Part shown: in pieces, positions 50,623 to 59,599 of the stretch
Layout: every line of letters starts with the position of its first letter
How positions within the stretch are numbered: the stretch's first letter is position 1
DNA from: Arthrobacter sp. MA-N2
GTDB lineage: Bacteria > Actinomycetota > Actinomycetes > Actinomycetales > Micrococcaceae
Reading direction: 5' to 3'
DNA: 64,000 bases
NCBI RefSeq assembly: GCF_000517125.1
Contig: NZ_KI912157.1
Span: forward strand, 216,979 to 280,978
Notes under the pieces: model-generated
Databases searched by the model: none
Seen by the model: only the letters and a program-made list of their open reading frames with translations
Told to the model about the DNA's origin: nothing
Translations under genes and position numbers: made by a program

Positions 50623-52181
50623 TGATTCCCAACATCACCAAAGGCACCCGCATGCACGGGCTCATCGCCTATCTTGCCGGCCCCGGTCGAACGAACGAAC
50701 ACACCGACCCGCACCTTGTCGCCGGCTCACCGTCGATCATGGCCTGGCACAACGACGACGAACTGAACGCCGACGCCGCCCAAGCCATCGCCAAGGAACT
50801 GGACCGGGCCAGAAGCGTCTTGGGTGTCGAGATTCCCGGCGGCCATGTCTGGCACTGCTCACTGTCACTGCGCGCCGAAGAAGGCGACCTGACCGACCAG
50901 AAATGGGCGGCCATCGCCCAGGACTTCATGGACGAGATGGGGTTCACCGAAGCCAGCGGACGGGCGCCGGTGCAGTGGGTGGCGATCCGTCACGGTCACA
51001 GCAAAGCCGGGAACGACCACATTCACATCGCTGCCTCCATGGTTCGCGAGGACGGCACGAAGTGGAGCAGCTGGCGTGATTTCCCCCGTGCCCAACAGGC
51101 CGCGCGCGAGCTTGAGAAGAAGTACGGTTTGGAAGAACTTTCACCCACTCATTCCACTCGTGGCCTCCGGCCGGGAGAACGTGAGGCATCCGAACGGCGG
51201 GGAGCCCCGGAACCGGAACGCCGGTCTCTGGAACGCAAAGTCCGTGCCTGCGCGACTTCCGCCCAGGATGAGGCCGAATTCATTCGACGCCTTCGCCGCA
51301 CCGGTGCCCTGGTCAGGCCACGGTACGCGTCCGGACGTGACGACGTCGTGGTCGGCTACAGCGTGGCAGAACGTCCCCCCAAAAGTGGCCGGCCGGTCTG
51401 GTTCGGAGGCGGGCACCTCGCCAAAGACCTTGCCCTGCCCAAGCTCCGTGCCGAGTGGCCTGACAGCCCCCAAGGTGCTGCCGCTGCGGTTGCAGAATGG
51501 CAGGCAGCTGCACGTGGACGCCGCCCGGTCACGATCGGCCGCGAAGCCCACGAACCGGACCCGCAAATGTGGGAGCAGTACAGCGACGAAGTTGCCCGGC
51601 TCCGCGACACGCTGCGCTCCGTCCCGCTGGACGATCATGCGACTTGGGCGCACGTTGCACGCGAGACATCCGGCGCCTTCGCCGCCTGGTCCACGGCGAC
51701 CGAGGCAACGCCAGGACCACTCGCAGCAGCAGCCGACGAGCTGTCCAAGACAGCACAACTGCGGCGCTACCCAGTCCGCCCCATCCGCGGCGCAGGACCA
51801 TCTGCCCGCGGGGCCTCCCTCCTGCTTATGGCAGCTTCGATGGGCGGCACCGGAACCGCCGCACAGGCAATCATGCTGCGCCAGCTGCTCAACGTCGCAA
51901 AGGCCGTCCACGACATGCACAAGGCCTCAAATGACCTGCGCCGAGCACGCCAAATCAGCCACATGGTGAAGCACCACCTGAGCCAGGTCGCGGCCGCACT
52001 ACCCAGCGTCCCGGCGACCATGCCCACAGCGGATAGCGAAGCGGCCGTCGCGGTACGCGCGAGTACAGCCGGGCAGGTTGCCGGTCGGTCCGCGGGCTCC
52101 GTGCTGCCGCCCAAATACGTGCAGGCACGCACCCACGCGAGCACCCGAAGCGGGAGCGCCCGCCCAGACATTGAGAGATAG
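50622..52181 (+). CDS. mobA: Relaxase / mobilization nuclease
   Basis: A 519-residue relaxase from ATG 50622. The N-terminal domain starts IPNITKGTRMHGLIAYLAGP, whose Tyr is a candidate nucleophile. The HUH-type metal site is IRHGHSKAGNDHIHIAASMV, with H-x(n)-H-I-H near residues 124-137. The middle and C-terminal parts are Arg/Glu-rich helical segments with one hydrophobic patch near 400. This matches the actinobacterial relaxase/mobilization nuclease family. With no type IV secretion genes in view, the plasmid is at least mobilizable. Confidence 0.87.
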   Translation: MIPNITKGTRMHGLIAYLAGPGRTNEHTDPHLVAGSPSIMAWHNDDELNADAAQAIAKELDRARSVLGVEIPGGHVWHCSLSLRAEEGDLTDQKWAAIAQDFMDEMGFTEASGRAPVQWVAIRHGHSKAGNDHIHIAASMVREDGTKWSSWRDFPRAQQAARELEKKYGLEELSPTHSTRGLRPGEREASERRGAPEPERRSLERKVRACATSAQDEAEFIRRLRRTGALVRPRYASGRDDVVVGYSVAERPPKSGRPVWFGGGHLAKDLALPKLRAEWPDSPQGAAAAVAEWQAAARGRRPVTIGREAHEPDPQMWEQYSDEVARLRDTLRSVPLDDHATWAHVARETSGAFAAWSTATEATPGPLAAAADELSKTAQLRRYPVRPIRGAGPSARGASLLLMAASMGGTGTAAQAIMLRQLLNVAKAVHDMHKASNDLRRARQISHMVKHHLSQVAAALPSVPATMPTADSEAAVAVRASTAGQVAGRSAGSVLPPKYVQARTHASTRSGSARPDIER

Positions 52182-52198
52182 CACCAAGGAGGGGAACC

Positions 52199-53140
52199 AT
52201 GAGTGAATCTGACGGCATTGATGAGGCTCTTGAGGGAATGTCGCGCGTTGCGCTTACTGTCGCCGGCCGGCTCGGTGAGCAGCTTGCCAGGGCACGCGAG
52301 CAAGAGCTGCGCCGCGCCCAAGCGGCCGAGGAACAACAAGCCCGCGAACTGCAGGCCCGGTTCGATGCGGAGCGGGCGGCTGCCCGTGCACAGCTCGCCC
52401 CAGTCATGGACAACCGGTGGTGGGACACAGCCACCGGCCGCGACGTCGAAAGGGCACAGGAGGCGGCCACCGCATGGAAGGACCACGACCCGGCCGCGCG
52501 CGACGCGGCAGAAGTGATCCGCGACCAGGTACAGCGACGGTACGGCTTGGACGTGGACAACCTCGGCGCGAATGAAGCAACGGTGGCGGAGGCCCTGGCT
52601 AAAGCAGAGCGGGACCGCGAACAGGCAGAACAGGAACGCCGTGCCGGCCGCGATGAAAACGCCCTGGCTGTGCAACTGCTGGCCGAGGCCGACCGGGAAG
52701 ACAGGAAACGCGCGGAGGCCGTTGATCGGCCCTCAAAGGAGGACTTGGACGAAGCGCTGGCCTGGCTCCGGGAGAGCAAACCCATCGAAGCACACAACTG
52801 GGAACAGCGGCACAAATTTGCGGACAGCGTGGTCGAGGAGGACGACATGGAAAGGCGGCTGATCACAAACTGGACAGCCGCCCGTGCCGATCACCGCCCC
52901 GAGCATTTGCGTGACAAAGCAGGAGCCACATACGACTCAGCCGAGCGCCGACAGGAACTGGCGGCCAGCCTCGAAGGGGTTGCTGATCGCGAGGCTGTGC
53001 AGGCACGGCTCAGCGCAGACCAGGACCAGGGCACACCGCCCAGCGCAGCCGTAGACAAGGGATCAAGGCCTGCAAAGGCCCGCAAGACGCGCGGAGCCAA
53101 CGGCCCGACAAAGCTCCTTCAAAAGGGCATGAGCCGGTAA
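52199..53140 (+). CDS. Coiled-coil protein downstream of the relaxase
   Basis: A 313-residue protein from ATG 52199 with AAGGAGGGGAACC upstream, 17 bases after the relaxase. It is dominated by Glu/Arg/Ala heptads (LARAREQELRRAQAAEEQQA, AEALAKAERDREQAEQERRA) with a basic C-terminal tail (KGSRPAKARKTRGANGPTKL). It has no membrane segment. Position and composition suggest an accessory mobilization protein. No family is assigned. Confidence 0.68.
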   Translation: MSESDGIDEALEGMSRVALTVAGRLGEQLARAREQELRRAQAAEEQQARELQARFDAERAAARAQLAPVMDNRWWDTATGRDVERAQEAATAWKDHDPAARDAAEVIRDQVQRRYGLDVDNLGANEATVAEALAKAERDREQAEQERRAGRDENALAVQLLAEADREDRKRAEAVDRPSKEDLDEALAWLRESKPIEAHNWEQRHKFADSVVEEDDMERRLITNWTAARADHRPEHLRDKAGATYDSAERRQELAASLEGVADREAVQARLSADQDQGTPPSAAVDKGSRPAKARKTRGANGPTKLLQKGMSR

Positions 53141-53233
53141 GCCCTGCATGCTGTCCAGCCCAGGAAATCTCAACGGAAGGCCGCGGCCCGCAAACTGGTC
53201 CCGTCTGGGTGCTGCTCACATTAGGATGTCCAG

Positions 53234-53482
53234 GTGACCGCTGAACACGGCAAGCGCCGCTTTCTGACCATCGAGCAGGTCGCCGAAGAATTGAATTCCA
53301 AAAGCAGCCTCATCCGGAACCTCATTCATACCGGGGAGCTTCGCGCTTTTCAGGTTGGAGCCCGGGGGCTCTGGCGCGTTGGGCGCCAGGATCTCGAGGA
53401 CTATATAGCAGATGCTTACCGGCGCACCGCTGACCGGATCGCCGCGGGCGAACTGGCGGACGACGTGCCGGAAGGGGAATAG
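53234..53482 (+). CDS. Excisionase-type helix-turn-helix protein
   Basis: An 82-residue protein starting at GTG 53234. RFLTIEQVAEELNSKSSLIR, then NLIHTGELRAFQVGARGLWR and VGRQDLEDYIADAYRRTADR form the classic excisionase/MerR-like DNA-binding domain. Related remnants lie at 48602 and, more distantly, near 53542. It may be the last gene of the mobilization operon or a plasmid regulator. Confidence 0.75.
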   Translation: MTAEHGKRRFLTIEQVAEELNSKSSLIRNLIHTGELRAFQVGARGLWRVGRQDLEDYIADAYRRTADRIAAGELADDVPEGE

Positions 53483-53541
53483 GGGCGCTGCAGGGGCGGA
53501 ATCCCCTGTGCTCCGGGGCGGTCGGGCGTCGCTCCAAGGTC

Positions 53542-53750
53542 TTACGCTGGCGTGCGCTCATCCGCGGATACACTCTCCCAGCGTTTCTGGGCCACCCTGG
53601 CCGGCTGATCCCGAAGGCCCTGCCGATCTTTTCCCAGGAGACGCCCCCGCCCTTGCCGGTGGGCCACGGCTTCATCGAGCTGGGCCTCCAGCTCCTTGAG
53701 GCTCCCGCCCAGGGATGCGGGTGCGGTGCAGCGACACGTCCTGGGCGACA
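53542..53750 (-). pseudogene. Frameshifted HTH gene remnant
   Basis: A protein-like sequence is spread over two frames on the minus strand: SLKELEAQLDEAVAHRQG in one, GGVSWEKIGRAFGISR in another, and VAQKRWESVSADERTPA back in the first. Together they make a typical small HTH protein (helical N-terminus, W-E-x-I-G-x-A-x-G-I-S-R-Q, then Q-K-R-W). Two frameshifts make it non-functional, unless the sequence contains errors. Confidence 0.55.
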
Positions 53751-53899
53751 TGCCACACACCGGAGCAGAGCGCCCCGTAAATGCTGCCACTGCATTCTGA
53801 GTCACAGTGACCCCCAAACGTTCTGCCCTTCAAAGCAGCCCGAGGAGCGGTCATCTCCGGGGGCACAGTCAGACCCGAATGGGCTTCCTTGCACTCTGG

Positions 53900-53934
53900 G
53901 AGTAGTAGTAGGAAGCAAACTACTACTCCTACTC
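53900..53934. promoter_or_regulatory. KfrA-type operator, diverged third copy
   Basis: GAGTAGTAGTAGGA (53900-53913) faces CTACTACTCCTACTC (53920-53934). The right arm carries the ACTACTCCTACT core exactly, while the left arm is permuted. It lies 210 bases upstream of the perfect site of kfrA copy 2. Confidence 0.55.
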
Positions 53935-54109
53935 TTTTCGTGGATGCGTATCGCACCCAAGGCTCCTGGACGGCGCCGCAAATCCGCAACCGCTCTGCGC
54001 CTGGGGCCACCCACGCGGGGGTCCCCCGCTACCCAGCCCTCTGGCGTGGGCCTATCCACCACATGGACGGGGGCGGTCGGCCCGGGAGGGCTTGGTATTG
54101 CCGAATGGG

Positions 54110-54145
54110 AGTAGTAGGAGTAGTTTTGGTACTACTCCTACTACT
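54110..54145. promoter_or_regulatory. KfrA-type operator: 15-bp inverted repeat
   Basis: AGTAGTAGGAGTAGT (54110-54124) and ACTACTCCTACTACT (54131-54145) flank TTTGGT. The arms are identical to those of the site at 17313, with the same 6-base spacing, and the site ends 15 bases before the kfrA copy 2 ATG. Confidence 0.8.
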
Positions 54146-54160
54146 TTTGAGGGACTTTGT

Positions 54161-54757
54161 ATGAGCTCGAGTGCTAAAGACCGGGTTTTTGCCGCTGCGG
54201 AGCAGATCAGCGCCGAGCGGCGCCCGACCGTGTCCACTGTTCGATCTGCTGCAGGCGTTAGTAACGCTGACGCCACCCGCTATCTGAAGGAATGGGCCGA
54301 GGAGAAGCAGTCCGCCGGAGGTCAGGTCGCGGCAACCCCGCCGGCCATCCTCGAGCAGGCGGCGCGTCTGGCCGGGGCTGTCTGGGCGGAAGCGTCCACC
54401 CTTGCGAACGAGCGCCACGCCGCCACCGGTGAGCTCTGGGCCCGGGAGAAAAAGGAGCTGAATGAAGAGGTCGCCGAGCTTGTTGCCGACCTCGACAAAG
54501 TGACAGCCGACAAGGAGTCCGCTGTCTCCGAGCTGGTGGCCAAAATAGAGGAGCTGGAACGCCAGCTAACCACCAATGCCGAGCAGTTAGAGCAGGCCCG
54601 CTCAGCCGGCCAGGAAGCAACGGCCGAAGCTGCGGCAGCAGCAACCCGGGCGGCCGCCGCGCAGGCCCGCGCGGACGCGCTCCAGGAAGCCCATGACGCG
54701 CTGCTGCAGCGCATTACCCCCGAGCAGCCTCAAAGTGGCGAAGTGCCTAATGCCTGA
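54161..54757 (+). CDS. kfrA: KfrA-like plasmid DNA-binding coiled-coil protein (copy 2)
   Basis: A 198-residue protein; ATG 54161 follows GAGGGA. The N-terminal domain (AKDRVFAAAEQISAERRP, STVRSAAGVSNADATRYLKE) is nearly identical to that of copy 1, while the coiled coil (residues 85-190) has diverged more. Identical DNA-binding regions and identical operators suggest that the two proteins bind each other's sites. KfrA proteins polymerise through their coiled coils and assist plasmid stability. Confidence 0.82.
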   Translation: MSSSAKDRVFAAAEQISAERRPTVSTVRSAAGVSNADATRYLKEWAEEKQSAGGQVAATPPAILEQAARLAGAVWAEASTLANERHAATGELWAREKKELNEEVAELVADLDKVTADKESAVSELVAKIEELERQLTTNAEQLEQARSAGQEATAEAAAAATRAAAAQARADALQEAHDALLQRITPEQPQSGEVPNA

Positions 54758-54816
54758 TCTAGCCGGGGCCCCCTCTGCCAACGGCCGGGTCCTGCAGCCG
54801 TCAGCAGTGGGCGGCC

Positions 54817-54851
<35 letters not shown>

Positions 54852-54876
54852 CGGCGCTCGGAAGATTTCCTTGATT

Positions 54877-55686
54877 TCATGGGCGAGCTCCGAGGACCGA
54901 TAGACCGTACAGTTCGGCTACACGGTGGAATTCAGGGTCCGGTCCGACATTTTCGGAGGTCAGCTGCAGCAGGCCGTTGCGGCTGGGGGAGAGGCCTTCG
55001 TCAGCCCGTCGGTCCCAGTACGCCCAGCACCTTCCAGTCAGTGTTTTTGATGGGTAGCTGATACCCAGTGGTTCTGAGCCATCGTCTAACACCGTTCCGC
55101 GGATGACGTGGGCGAGCAGGGTTGTCAGATCACGGTCGTCACCGGTGAGGGAGCCGGCCGTGAGGAGCTGCAGGCGTTCGGTCAGCCCCGCCGTGGCTGG
55201 TGTGAGGGCTTCAAGGGCGCGGAGGGTGGCGGCGTCGTCTATCTGAACCCACCACCCTTGGCCAGGGAGCCGAATTTCGTAAATCGAACGGTCCATTTGC
55301 CAGTCCACGGATATGGCCCATGGGACGTCAATCCCGTTCTCCTCGGCCTGGGCCCGGACACTGGTGATGTAGTCCTCGACAGTCCATCCGATCGATTCCG
55401 CGGCCTTGGCCACGGACGCGCGCTGCTGCCGGAAGCCGAGCAATACCTCGGCGTAGGCGCACTGGCGGGAGTCGGCCAGGTAGATCGTTGAGCCCATGCT
55501 GTCGTACCGTCCCCGGGAATCGCTGGTCGCGTCCGTTCCGATGGGCATCGGGCCAACGATGGAATTTTTCCTGACCGACAACGCGCCGTAGCGGTCCTTC
55601 GCCACCCTGAACGAAATATGGCCGGCGGCCTGGACAAGGGTGAGCCCCGTCGAGGCGCACTGGCGCCCCTTGGCGGTTGGGATCAT
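54877..55686 (-). CDS. RES-domain toxin
   Basis: A 269-residue protein starting at ATG 55686, overlapping the antitoxin stop by ATGA. The RES pattern is visible: ISFRVAKDRYG, then GRYDSMGSTIYLADSRQCAY followed by AEVL, and near the end LGISYPSKTLTGRCWAYWD. RES toxins such as MbcT degrade NAD+ and use the conserved Arg, Tyr/Glu and Ser. It is somewhat longer than the smallest family members. The run of 31 G lies 25 bases past its stop. Confidence 0.8.
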   Translation of the reverse strand: MIPTAKGRQCASTGLTLVQAAGHISFRVAKDRYGALSVRKNSIVGPMPIGTDATSDSRGRYDSMGSTIYLADSRQCAYAEVLLGFRQQRASVAKAAESIGWTVEDYITSVRAQAEENGIDVPWAISVDWQMDRSIYEIRLPGQGWWVQIDDAATLRALEALTPATAGLTERLQLLTAGSLTGDDRDLTTLLAHVIRGTVLDDGSEPLGISYPSKTLTGRCWAYWDRRADEGLSPSRNGLLQLTSENVGPDPEFHRVAELYGLSVLGARP

Positions 55687-56063
55687 GCGGCGTAGGTGTC
55701 ATTCACGAATGCTTCGGCGGCTCCCAAAACCTCACGGGAACGCAGCTGCTGGATGTAAAGGACAGGAAGTTCCTCGTCCAGGCGCGGGTTTGCGCCCATC
55801 AGCCAGGCCAACGCGACATGCTTTCCTTCAGCGAGCTCAAGGGTCTTCCAGACGCGATGACCCAGGCGCAGGCGGGATTCGACTTCGGGGCGGGGCTCCG
55901 GGCCGTCAGGCTTGGCCCAGCGGAACGGAGACGTGCGGTCCTTCACTCCGGCCATGGTCTGGACGACCGTCGTACCCAGATTCTCATTGAGTTCGCGCAC
56001 AAGGTCGTGAATGTTCATCCGGGTGGTCCCCAGATGAATGTCATGCCGGGTGGTTGCTTCCAT
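55683..56063 (-). CDS. Xre/MbcA-type antitoxin
   Basis: A 126-residue protein from ATG 56063 (ATG 56018 is possible). The C-terminal half (RLRLGHRVWKTLELAEGKHV, ALAWLMGANPRLDEELPVLY) resembles the toxin-binding region of MbcA/ParS/Xre antitoxins, including A-W-L-x(n)-N-P-x-L. It precedes and overlaps the RES toxin, the standard order. The pair is likely a plasmid addiction module with autoregulation. Confidence 0.72.
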   Translation of the reverse strand: MEATTRHDIHLGTTRMNIHDLVRELNENLGTTVVQTMAGVKDRTSPFRWAKPDGPEPRPEVESRLRLGHRVWKTLELAEGKHVALAWLMGANPRLDEELPVLYIQQLRSREVLGAAEAFVNDTYAA

Positions 56064-56350
56064 TTCTCAATCATCGCAGGCTTGCAAGAGTAAAGCAACG
56101 AAAATGCAACGCTAAACAGCCGGAACTTTGGGCTGGTCAAAACTGGAGAGGAGACCGGTCGCTACTCATCAGCGCCCGGTGTTAGCCCGTCCTGATTGGG
56201 CAGCAGGAGTGGTAGGTGTATTCTGAAAATAGCGGCTTACTTGAAGATTAAAGCAAACAACTGGATAAGCGGGTTATCGGTTTGGGGCGTATTCCCTGGC
56301 TTGGGGAACTGTGCTTCTGTCCGGAGCTTCTGTCGCGGAGCCTCCCGCGG

Positions 56351-57874
56351 TCAGGGCGTCTTGCCGGCTCGCTCCTGGGCGAAGTGGGGGTTCTTGCCAA
56401 CGACGTAGCTTGCCATGGGTGCGCTGGCGGCTCCGGCGTGGCGGGACAGAGTCTGCTTGCTGTATCCGAGCATGCGGGCGAGTGAGGTGGCGTCGATTTC
56501 TTTGACCAGGCATTGCAGGGTGGCGTTGCGGATGCCCTGGATGTTGATGCCCATCCTGCGAAGTTTTAGGAGGTGGGTGTTGGGGGATCGGGGAGATCCT
56601 GCGCGGACGCCCGGGAAGAGCCAGCGGCTGTCGCGGTTGACTGTCTGCTGGCCGCCGCGGTTTTGGATGTGGGCCCAGAACATGGGTGCCAGCAGCTCGG
56701 GGATGGGCGCTGGGTACCGGCCGAGGTTGAGGAACATGCCCTTGCCGGTCACTTCGACGTCGTCGATGGTGAGCATGGCGATTCTGCCGATGGGGATGCC
56801 ATAGAGCAGGAAGATCAGGCCTGCGATGCGGATCGAGACGGCGACGTTGTCGGCCTCGATGAGCTTGCGGACGAGGTCCAGGCGTTCCTGTTGGCTGAGG
56901 ACAGGTGTCGTTTTGGCCAGCCGCGCAGCGACCTGGATGTCCTTCCCTGGCGTTTCCCGCTTGAGGTATTGGATGAAGTTCCTGATATGTCGACGGGTCG
57001 AGGTGCCCTCGGAGAGGTATTCGTCGAGATGGATCTGGCGGATGGAAGATGCTGTCCTGCCGTGCTCGTCGTGGAGCCAGCGGAGGAATTTTCCTGCTTC
57101 GGTGATCTCCTGTTTCGCCGAGCGCACGGCGTAGTTCATGTTCTTCGTCGCGGACGATTCTGTCCGAAGCCTTTTGAGGTGGTGCCAGCGGGCGAAACGC
57201 TCGATGGGTGCGTGGATTTCCGGTGTAGTGGAGAGTTGGTTGAGGCGTTCGTCGAGCCATTGTTCGAACATGGCCAGCTGGCGGTCTTCCTGGGCGGGCA
57301 GGATGCGGTTGTGGGTGAGGATTGCCCGGAGGTGCTCGACTGCCGGCGTCTTCGGAAGCTCGTTGAAAGCCTGGTGGGAGAGTTCGATCTCTCGGTCACC
57401 GATTCGTTTGAGCAGCGATGCGGATCGGCCACCGTTGCTGCGCAGCCAGGTGTAGATGCTCTCGGGTCGGGTGGATTCGGTCAATATCTTAATCAGGCGT
57501 TTTAGCCGCAGGTCGGGCGGGTCATTTGGCCTGAGGAGCTCTGTCAGATCGGTGGTGAGTACGCAGGTGATGCAGTGACCGCCGCGGAAGCGCTCGGCCT
57601 CGCGGCCGCAGTTGTCACAGGTGAGGTTTGTCGTGATGCCGGCGCACTCGCGGCAGGTGTCCTCGCCTGTATCGGTCCGGCCTGGGAGCATTCTGTCGGC
57701 GCCGCAGAGCGGGCATCGGCCGTATCGGTGGGTTGCGTTCGTGAAGCAGATGCCGCAGATGCGTCCGTCTGGCCAGCGGACCCGGATTTTTCCGGTGGTT
57801 TTCCCGCAGCGGTCGCAGCCCTCGCTCGTCCTGTTTGAGCGGGGACGGCCGCGCGGCTTGAACTCACTGCTCAT
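56351..57874 (-). CDS. Recombinase-like integrase with CxxC N-terminus
   Basis: A 507-residue protein. I chose ATG 57874 (MSSEFKPRGRPRSNRTSEG), because the frame beyond it only reads the XRE gene in another phase. The first 120 residues hold several Cys pairs (CDRCGK, CGICF, CPLCGA, CRECAG, CDNCG, CITC), probably zinc-binding. The C-terminal half has the integrase layout, but the motifs are weak: LLYGIPIGRIAMLT (Arg), QGIRNATL in place of H-x-x-R, and MLGYSKQ. It may be a non-catalytic partner of the recombinase at 58205. It overlaps the XRE gene by 11 bases. Confidence 0.75.
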   Translation of the reverse strand: MSSEFKPRGRPRSNRTSEGCDRCGKTTGKIRVRWPDGRICGICFTNATHRYGRCPLCGADRMLPGRTDTGEDTCRECAGITTNLTCDNCGREAERFRGGHCITCVLTTDLTELLRPNDPPDLRLKRLIKILTESTRPESIYTWLRSNGGRSASLLKRIGDREIELSHQAFNELPKTPAVEHLRAILTHNRILPAQEDRQLAMFEQWLDERLNQLSTTPEIHAPIERFARWHHLKRLRTESSATKNMNYAVRSAKQEITEAGKFLRWLHDEHGRTASSIRQIHLDEYLSEGTSTRRHIRNFIQYLKRETPGKDIQVAARLAKTTPVLSQQERLDLVRKLIEADNVAVSIRIAGLIFLLYGIPIGRIAMLTIDDVEVTGKGMFLNLGRYPAPIPELLAPMFWAHIQNRGGQQTVNRDSRWLFPGVRAGSPRSPNTHLLKLRRMGINIQGIRNATLQCLVKEIDATSLARMLGYSKQTLSRHAGAASAPMASYVVGKNPHFAQERAGKTP

Positions 57875-58208
57875 GGGGGCGGGTAATGCGCGCCCGGACC
57901 GGCCGGTAGGCGGCCAGCAGGGGGACATCCGTGCCGTCGCCGACCGCGGTGCGACGGCGCTGCGTGCGGGCGTCCGTTGCGGTGTAGGTGAGGATTTCGT
58001 TGGCTTCGACCTTGAAAATGTCGCAGAGCGCTGCCAGGACCTGGAACGAGATCCGGTCCGGGTTCTGGCCGACGAGCCGGTAGATCTGCGACTCGGAGAG
58101 CGTGATGCCGCGCTCCCGAAGCGGAGCAACAAGATCACGGCTGTTACGCATTCCGGCGCGTGCCATCAGCTCCTTGACGCGAAACTGGTAGTCGATCTGA
58201 CGGTTCAT
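57864..58208 (-). CDS. XRE-family helix-turn-helix protein
   Basis: A 114-residue protein from ATG 58208. The XRE domain reads VKELMARAGMRNSRDLVAPL, ERGITLSESQIYRLVGQNPD and ISFQVLAALCDIFKVEANEI, followed by a basic tail. It sits between two recombinase genes with overlaps at both ends (4 and 11 bases), so all three are one operon. It may control the operon, perhaps through the palindrome at 59352, or set directionality of recombination. Confidence 0.83.
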   Translation of the reverse strand: MNRQIDYQFRVKELMARAGMRNSRDLVAPLRERGITLSESQIYRLVGQNPDRISFQVLAALCDIFKVEANEILTYTATDARTQRRRTAVGDGTDVPLLAAYRPVRARITRPHEQ

Positions 58209-59338
58209 CGTGGTGTCTTTCCGGGAGGCGTTTTGGGTTTGGTCAGCACCCTGCTGTTGCTGGCCAGCAGGGTGTTGTTGAGAACGCGTTCGAGTTCGCG
58301 CGCGGCATAGTCGGGGGAGGGCAGGGTGTAGATCGTGGTGGTCGATGTGTGTTCGTGGCCAACCTGCATTGAGATGAACTTGGTGTCATAGCCGTGCTCG
58401 GTCTGCATGTGCGTGACGTAGGACCGGCGCAGGGAGTGAAGATCGAGCCCCGGCGGGAAGCCGAGTTCGTCAAGGAACCCGCGCATCCGAGCCCGGAGGT
58501 TCTTTTCCGGAACCAGGCCTCCACGGTCAGTCGGGAAGAGGTCGCCGACAGGCTGCCCATACCGGGGAAGGCCGCGTCTGACCCAGTCATCAACCGCCTC
58601 GGCCGCCCAGTCCACAAGGGTCAGGACGGACCGTTGCTTCTTGGGGGAGCCCTTCTGCGGCTTCCCGAAGCGGACGCGCAGAATGCCGTAGTCACCAAAG
58701 TACGGGGCCTTAACATTGCGGGAAAAATCCACGAGGCTGAGGTGACGAACCTCGTCGCGCCGAAGGCCCCAGCCGTAGGCGGTCTTGAAGGCGACAGCGT
58801 CACGCCACGCGGCAAGAGCGCCCTTGCGCCCCGAGTTAATAATCCGTTCGACTTCCAGGTCGGCCAGGTCGAAGAATGCCTGCAGCTCCTCGGGAGTGAA
58901 GGCACGCTTTTCCGGACCCATATCGGCATCCTGGACGTGTCGGGCCTTGTTGAACTCGGTGATCACCTGGGAAAAGGTTGTCCCGAAGAGCCGCCCGCAG
59001 TTCTCGTTCCACGGGTATTCAGGGTTGGTTGCATACTCGCAAAACAGCTTGATGTCCGTCTGGTAGGCCCGGACGGTGGAAAGGGCAAGGTTCTCAACAC
59101 CGCGAAGATGAGCGAACAGCTCGTCCGCGTCGACCGGGCCCCATTCCCAGGGATACTTGCCCGAGAAGTCCGCCAGGCGCATCACAGAGGCGACCCGGCG
59201 CTTGGTCGTCTGCAGGGTGAAGTTCTGCGCCAAGTGGGATCTCTTCCACCCGGTGAGCACTTCGCTCAGGAACCCGTCACGGTCCGGCTCCCGATTCGGC
59301 AGAGGCAAGAACGCGAGACCGCCGAACTTATCACCCAA
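58205..59338 (-). CDS. Tyrosine recombinase
   Basis: A 377-residue recombinase. I chose TTG 59338, five bases after AGGAGG; longer readings pass through the palindromic promoter region. The core-binding part has LSTVRAYQTDIKLFCEYATN. The catalytic part has TAYGWGLRRDEVRHLS, LHSLRRSYVTHMQTEHGYDT, and VGHEHTSTTTIYTLPSPDY with the nucleophilic Tyr; all key residues are present. It leads a three-gene operon with the XRE protein and the Cys-rich integrase. Confidence 0.86.
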   Translation of the reverse strand: MGDKFGGLAFLPLPNREPDRDGFLSEVLTGWKRSHLAQNFTLQTTKRRVASVMRLADFSGKYPWEWGPVDADELFAHLRGVENLALSTVRAYQTDIKLFCEYATNPEYPWNENCGRLFGTTFSQVITEFNKARHVQDADMGPEKRAFTPEELQAFFDLADLEVERIINSGRKGALAAWRDAVAFKTAYGWGLRRDEVRHLSLVDFSRNVKAPYFGDYGILRVRFGKPQKGSPKKQRSVLTLVDWAAEAVDDWVRRGLPRYGQPVGDLFPTDRGGLVPEKNLRARMRGFLDELGFPPGLDLHSLRRSYVTHMQTEHGYDTKFISMQVGHEHTSTTTIYTLPSPDYAARELERVLNNTLLASNSRVLTKPKTPPGKTPR

Positions 59339-59351
59339 GAAGCCTCCTATG

Positions 59352-59374
59352 TCGACTGCAAGTTTTGCAGTCGA
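59352..59374. promoter_or_regulatory. Operator palindrome of the recombinase operon
   Basis: TCGACTGCAA and TTGCAGTCGA are perfect complements around GTT, 14 bases upstream of the recombinase start, followed by ATGCAAAAAATGCA. It is a good candidate binding site for the XRE protein of the operon. Confidence 0.65.
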
Positions 59375-59599
59375 GATGCAAAAAATGCAAACCCAAGGCC
59401 CAAAACGCCTGGTAAGTCGCCGATTATGCAGCCGTTCAGCGCAGGGCGCACCGGTTCGCCCGAGCAGATCCCTGCCACGGCGAAGCGAGTAAACGGGCTG
59501 GTCAGAGCGGATTCCTACGCCTGCGCGGCCGTTATCAAGAGTGGACATATTCGCAGAAAATGCGGACAACCTTTTTACAACTTTACATAAGGTCCATTA

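Noticed and set aside
52000..52866. Minus-strand frames opposite the coiled-coil mobilization gene
   Set aside because: Ser/Arg/Cys-rich shadows of Glu/Ala/Arg heptads; no start signals.
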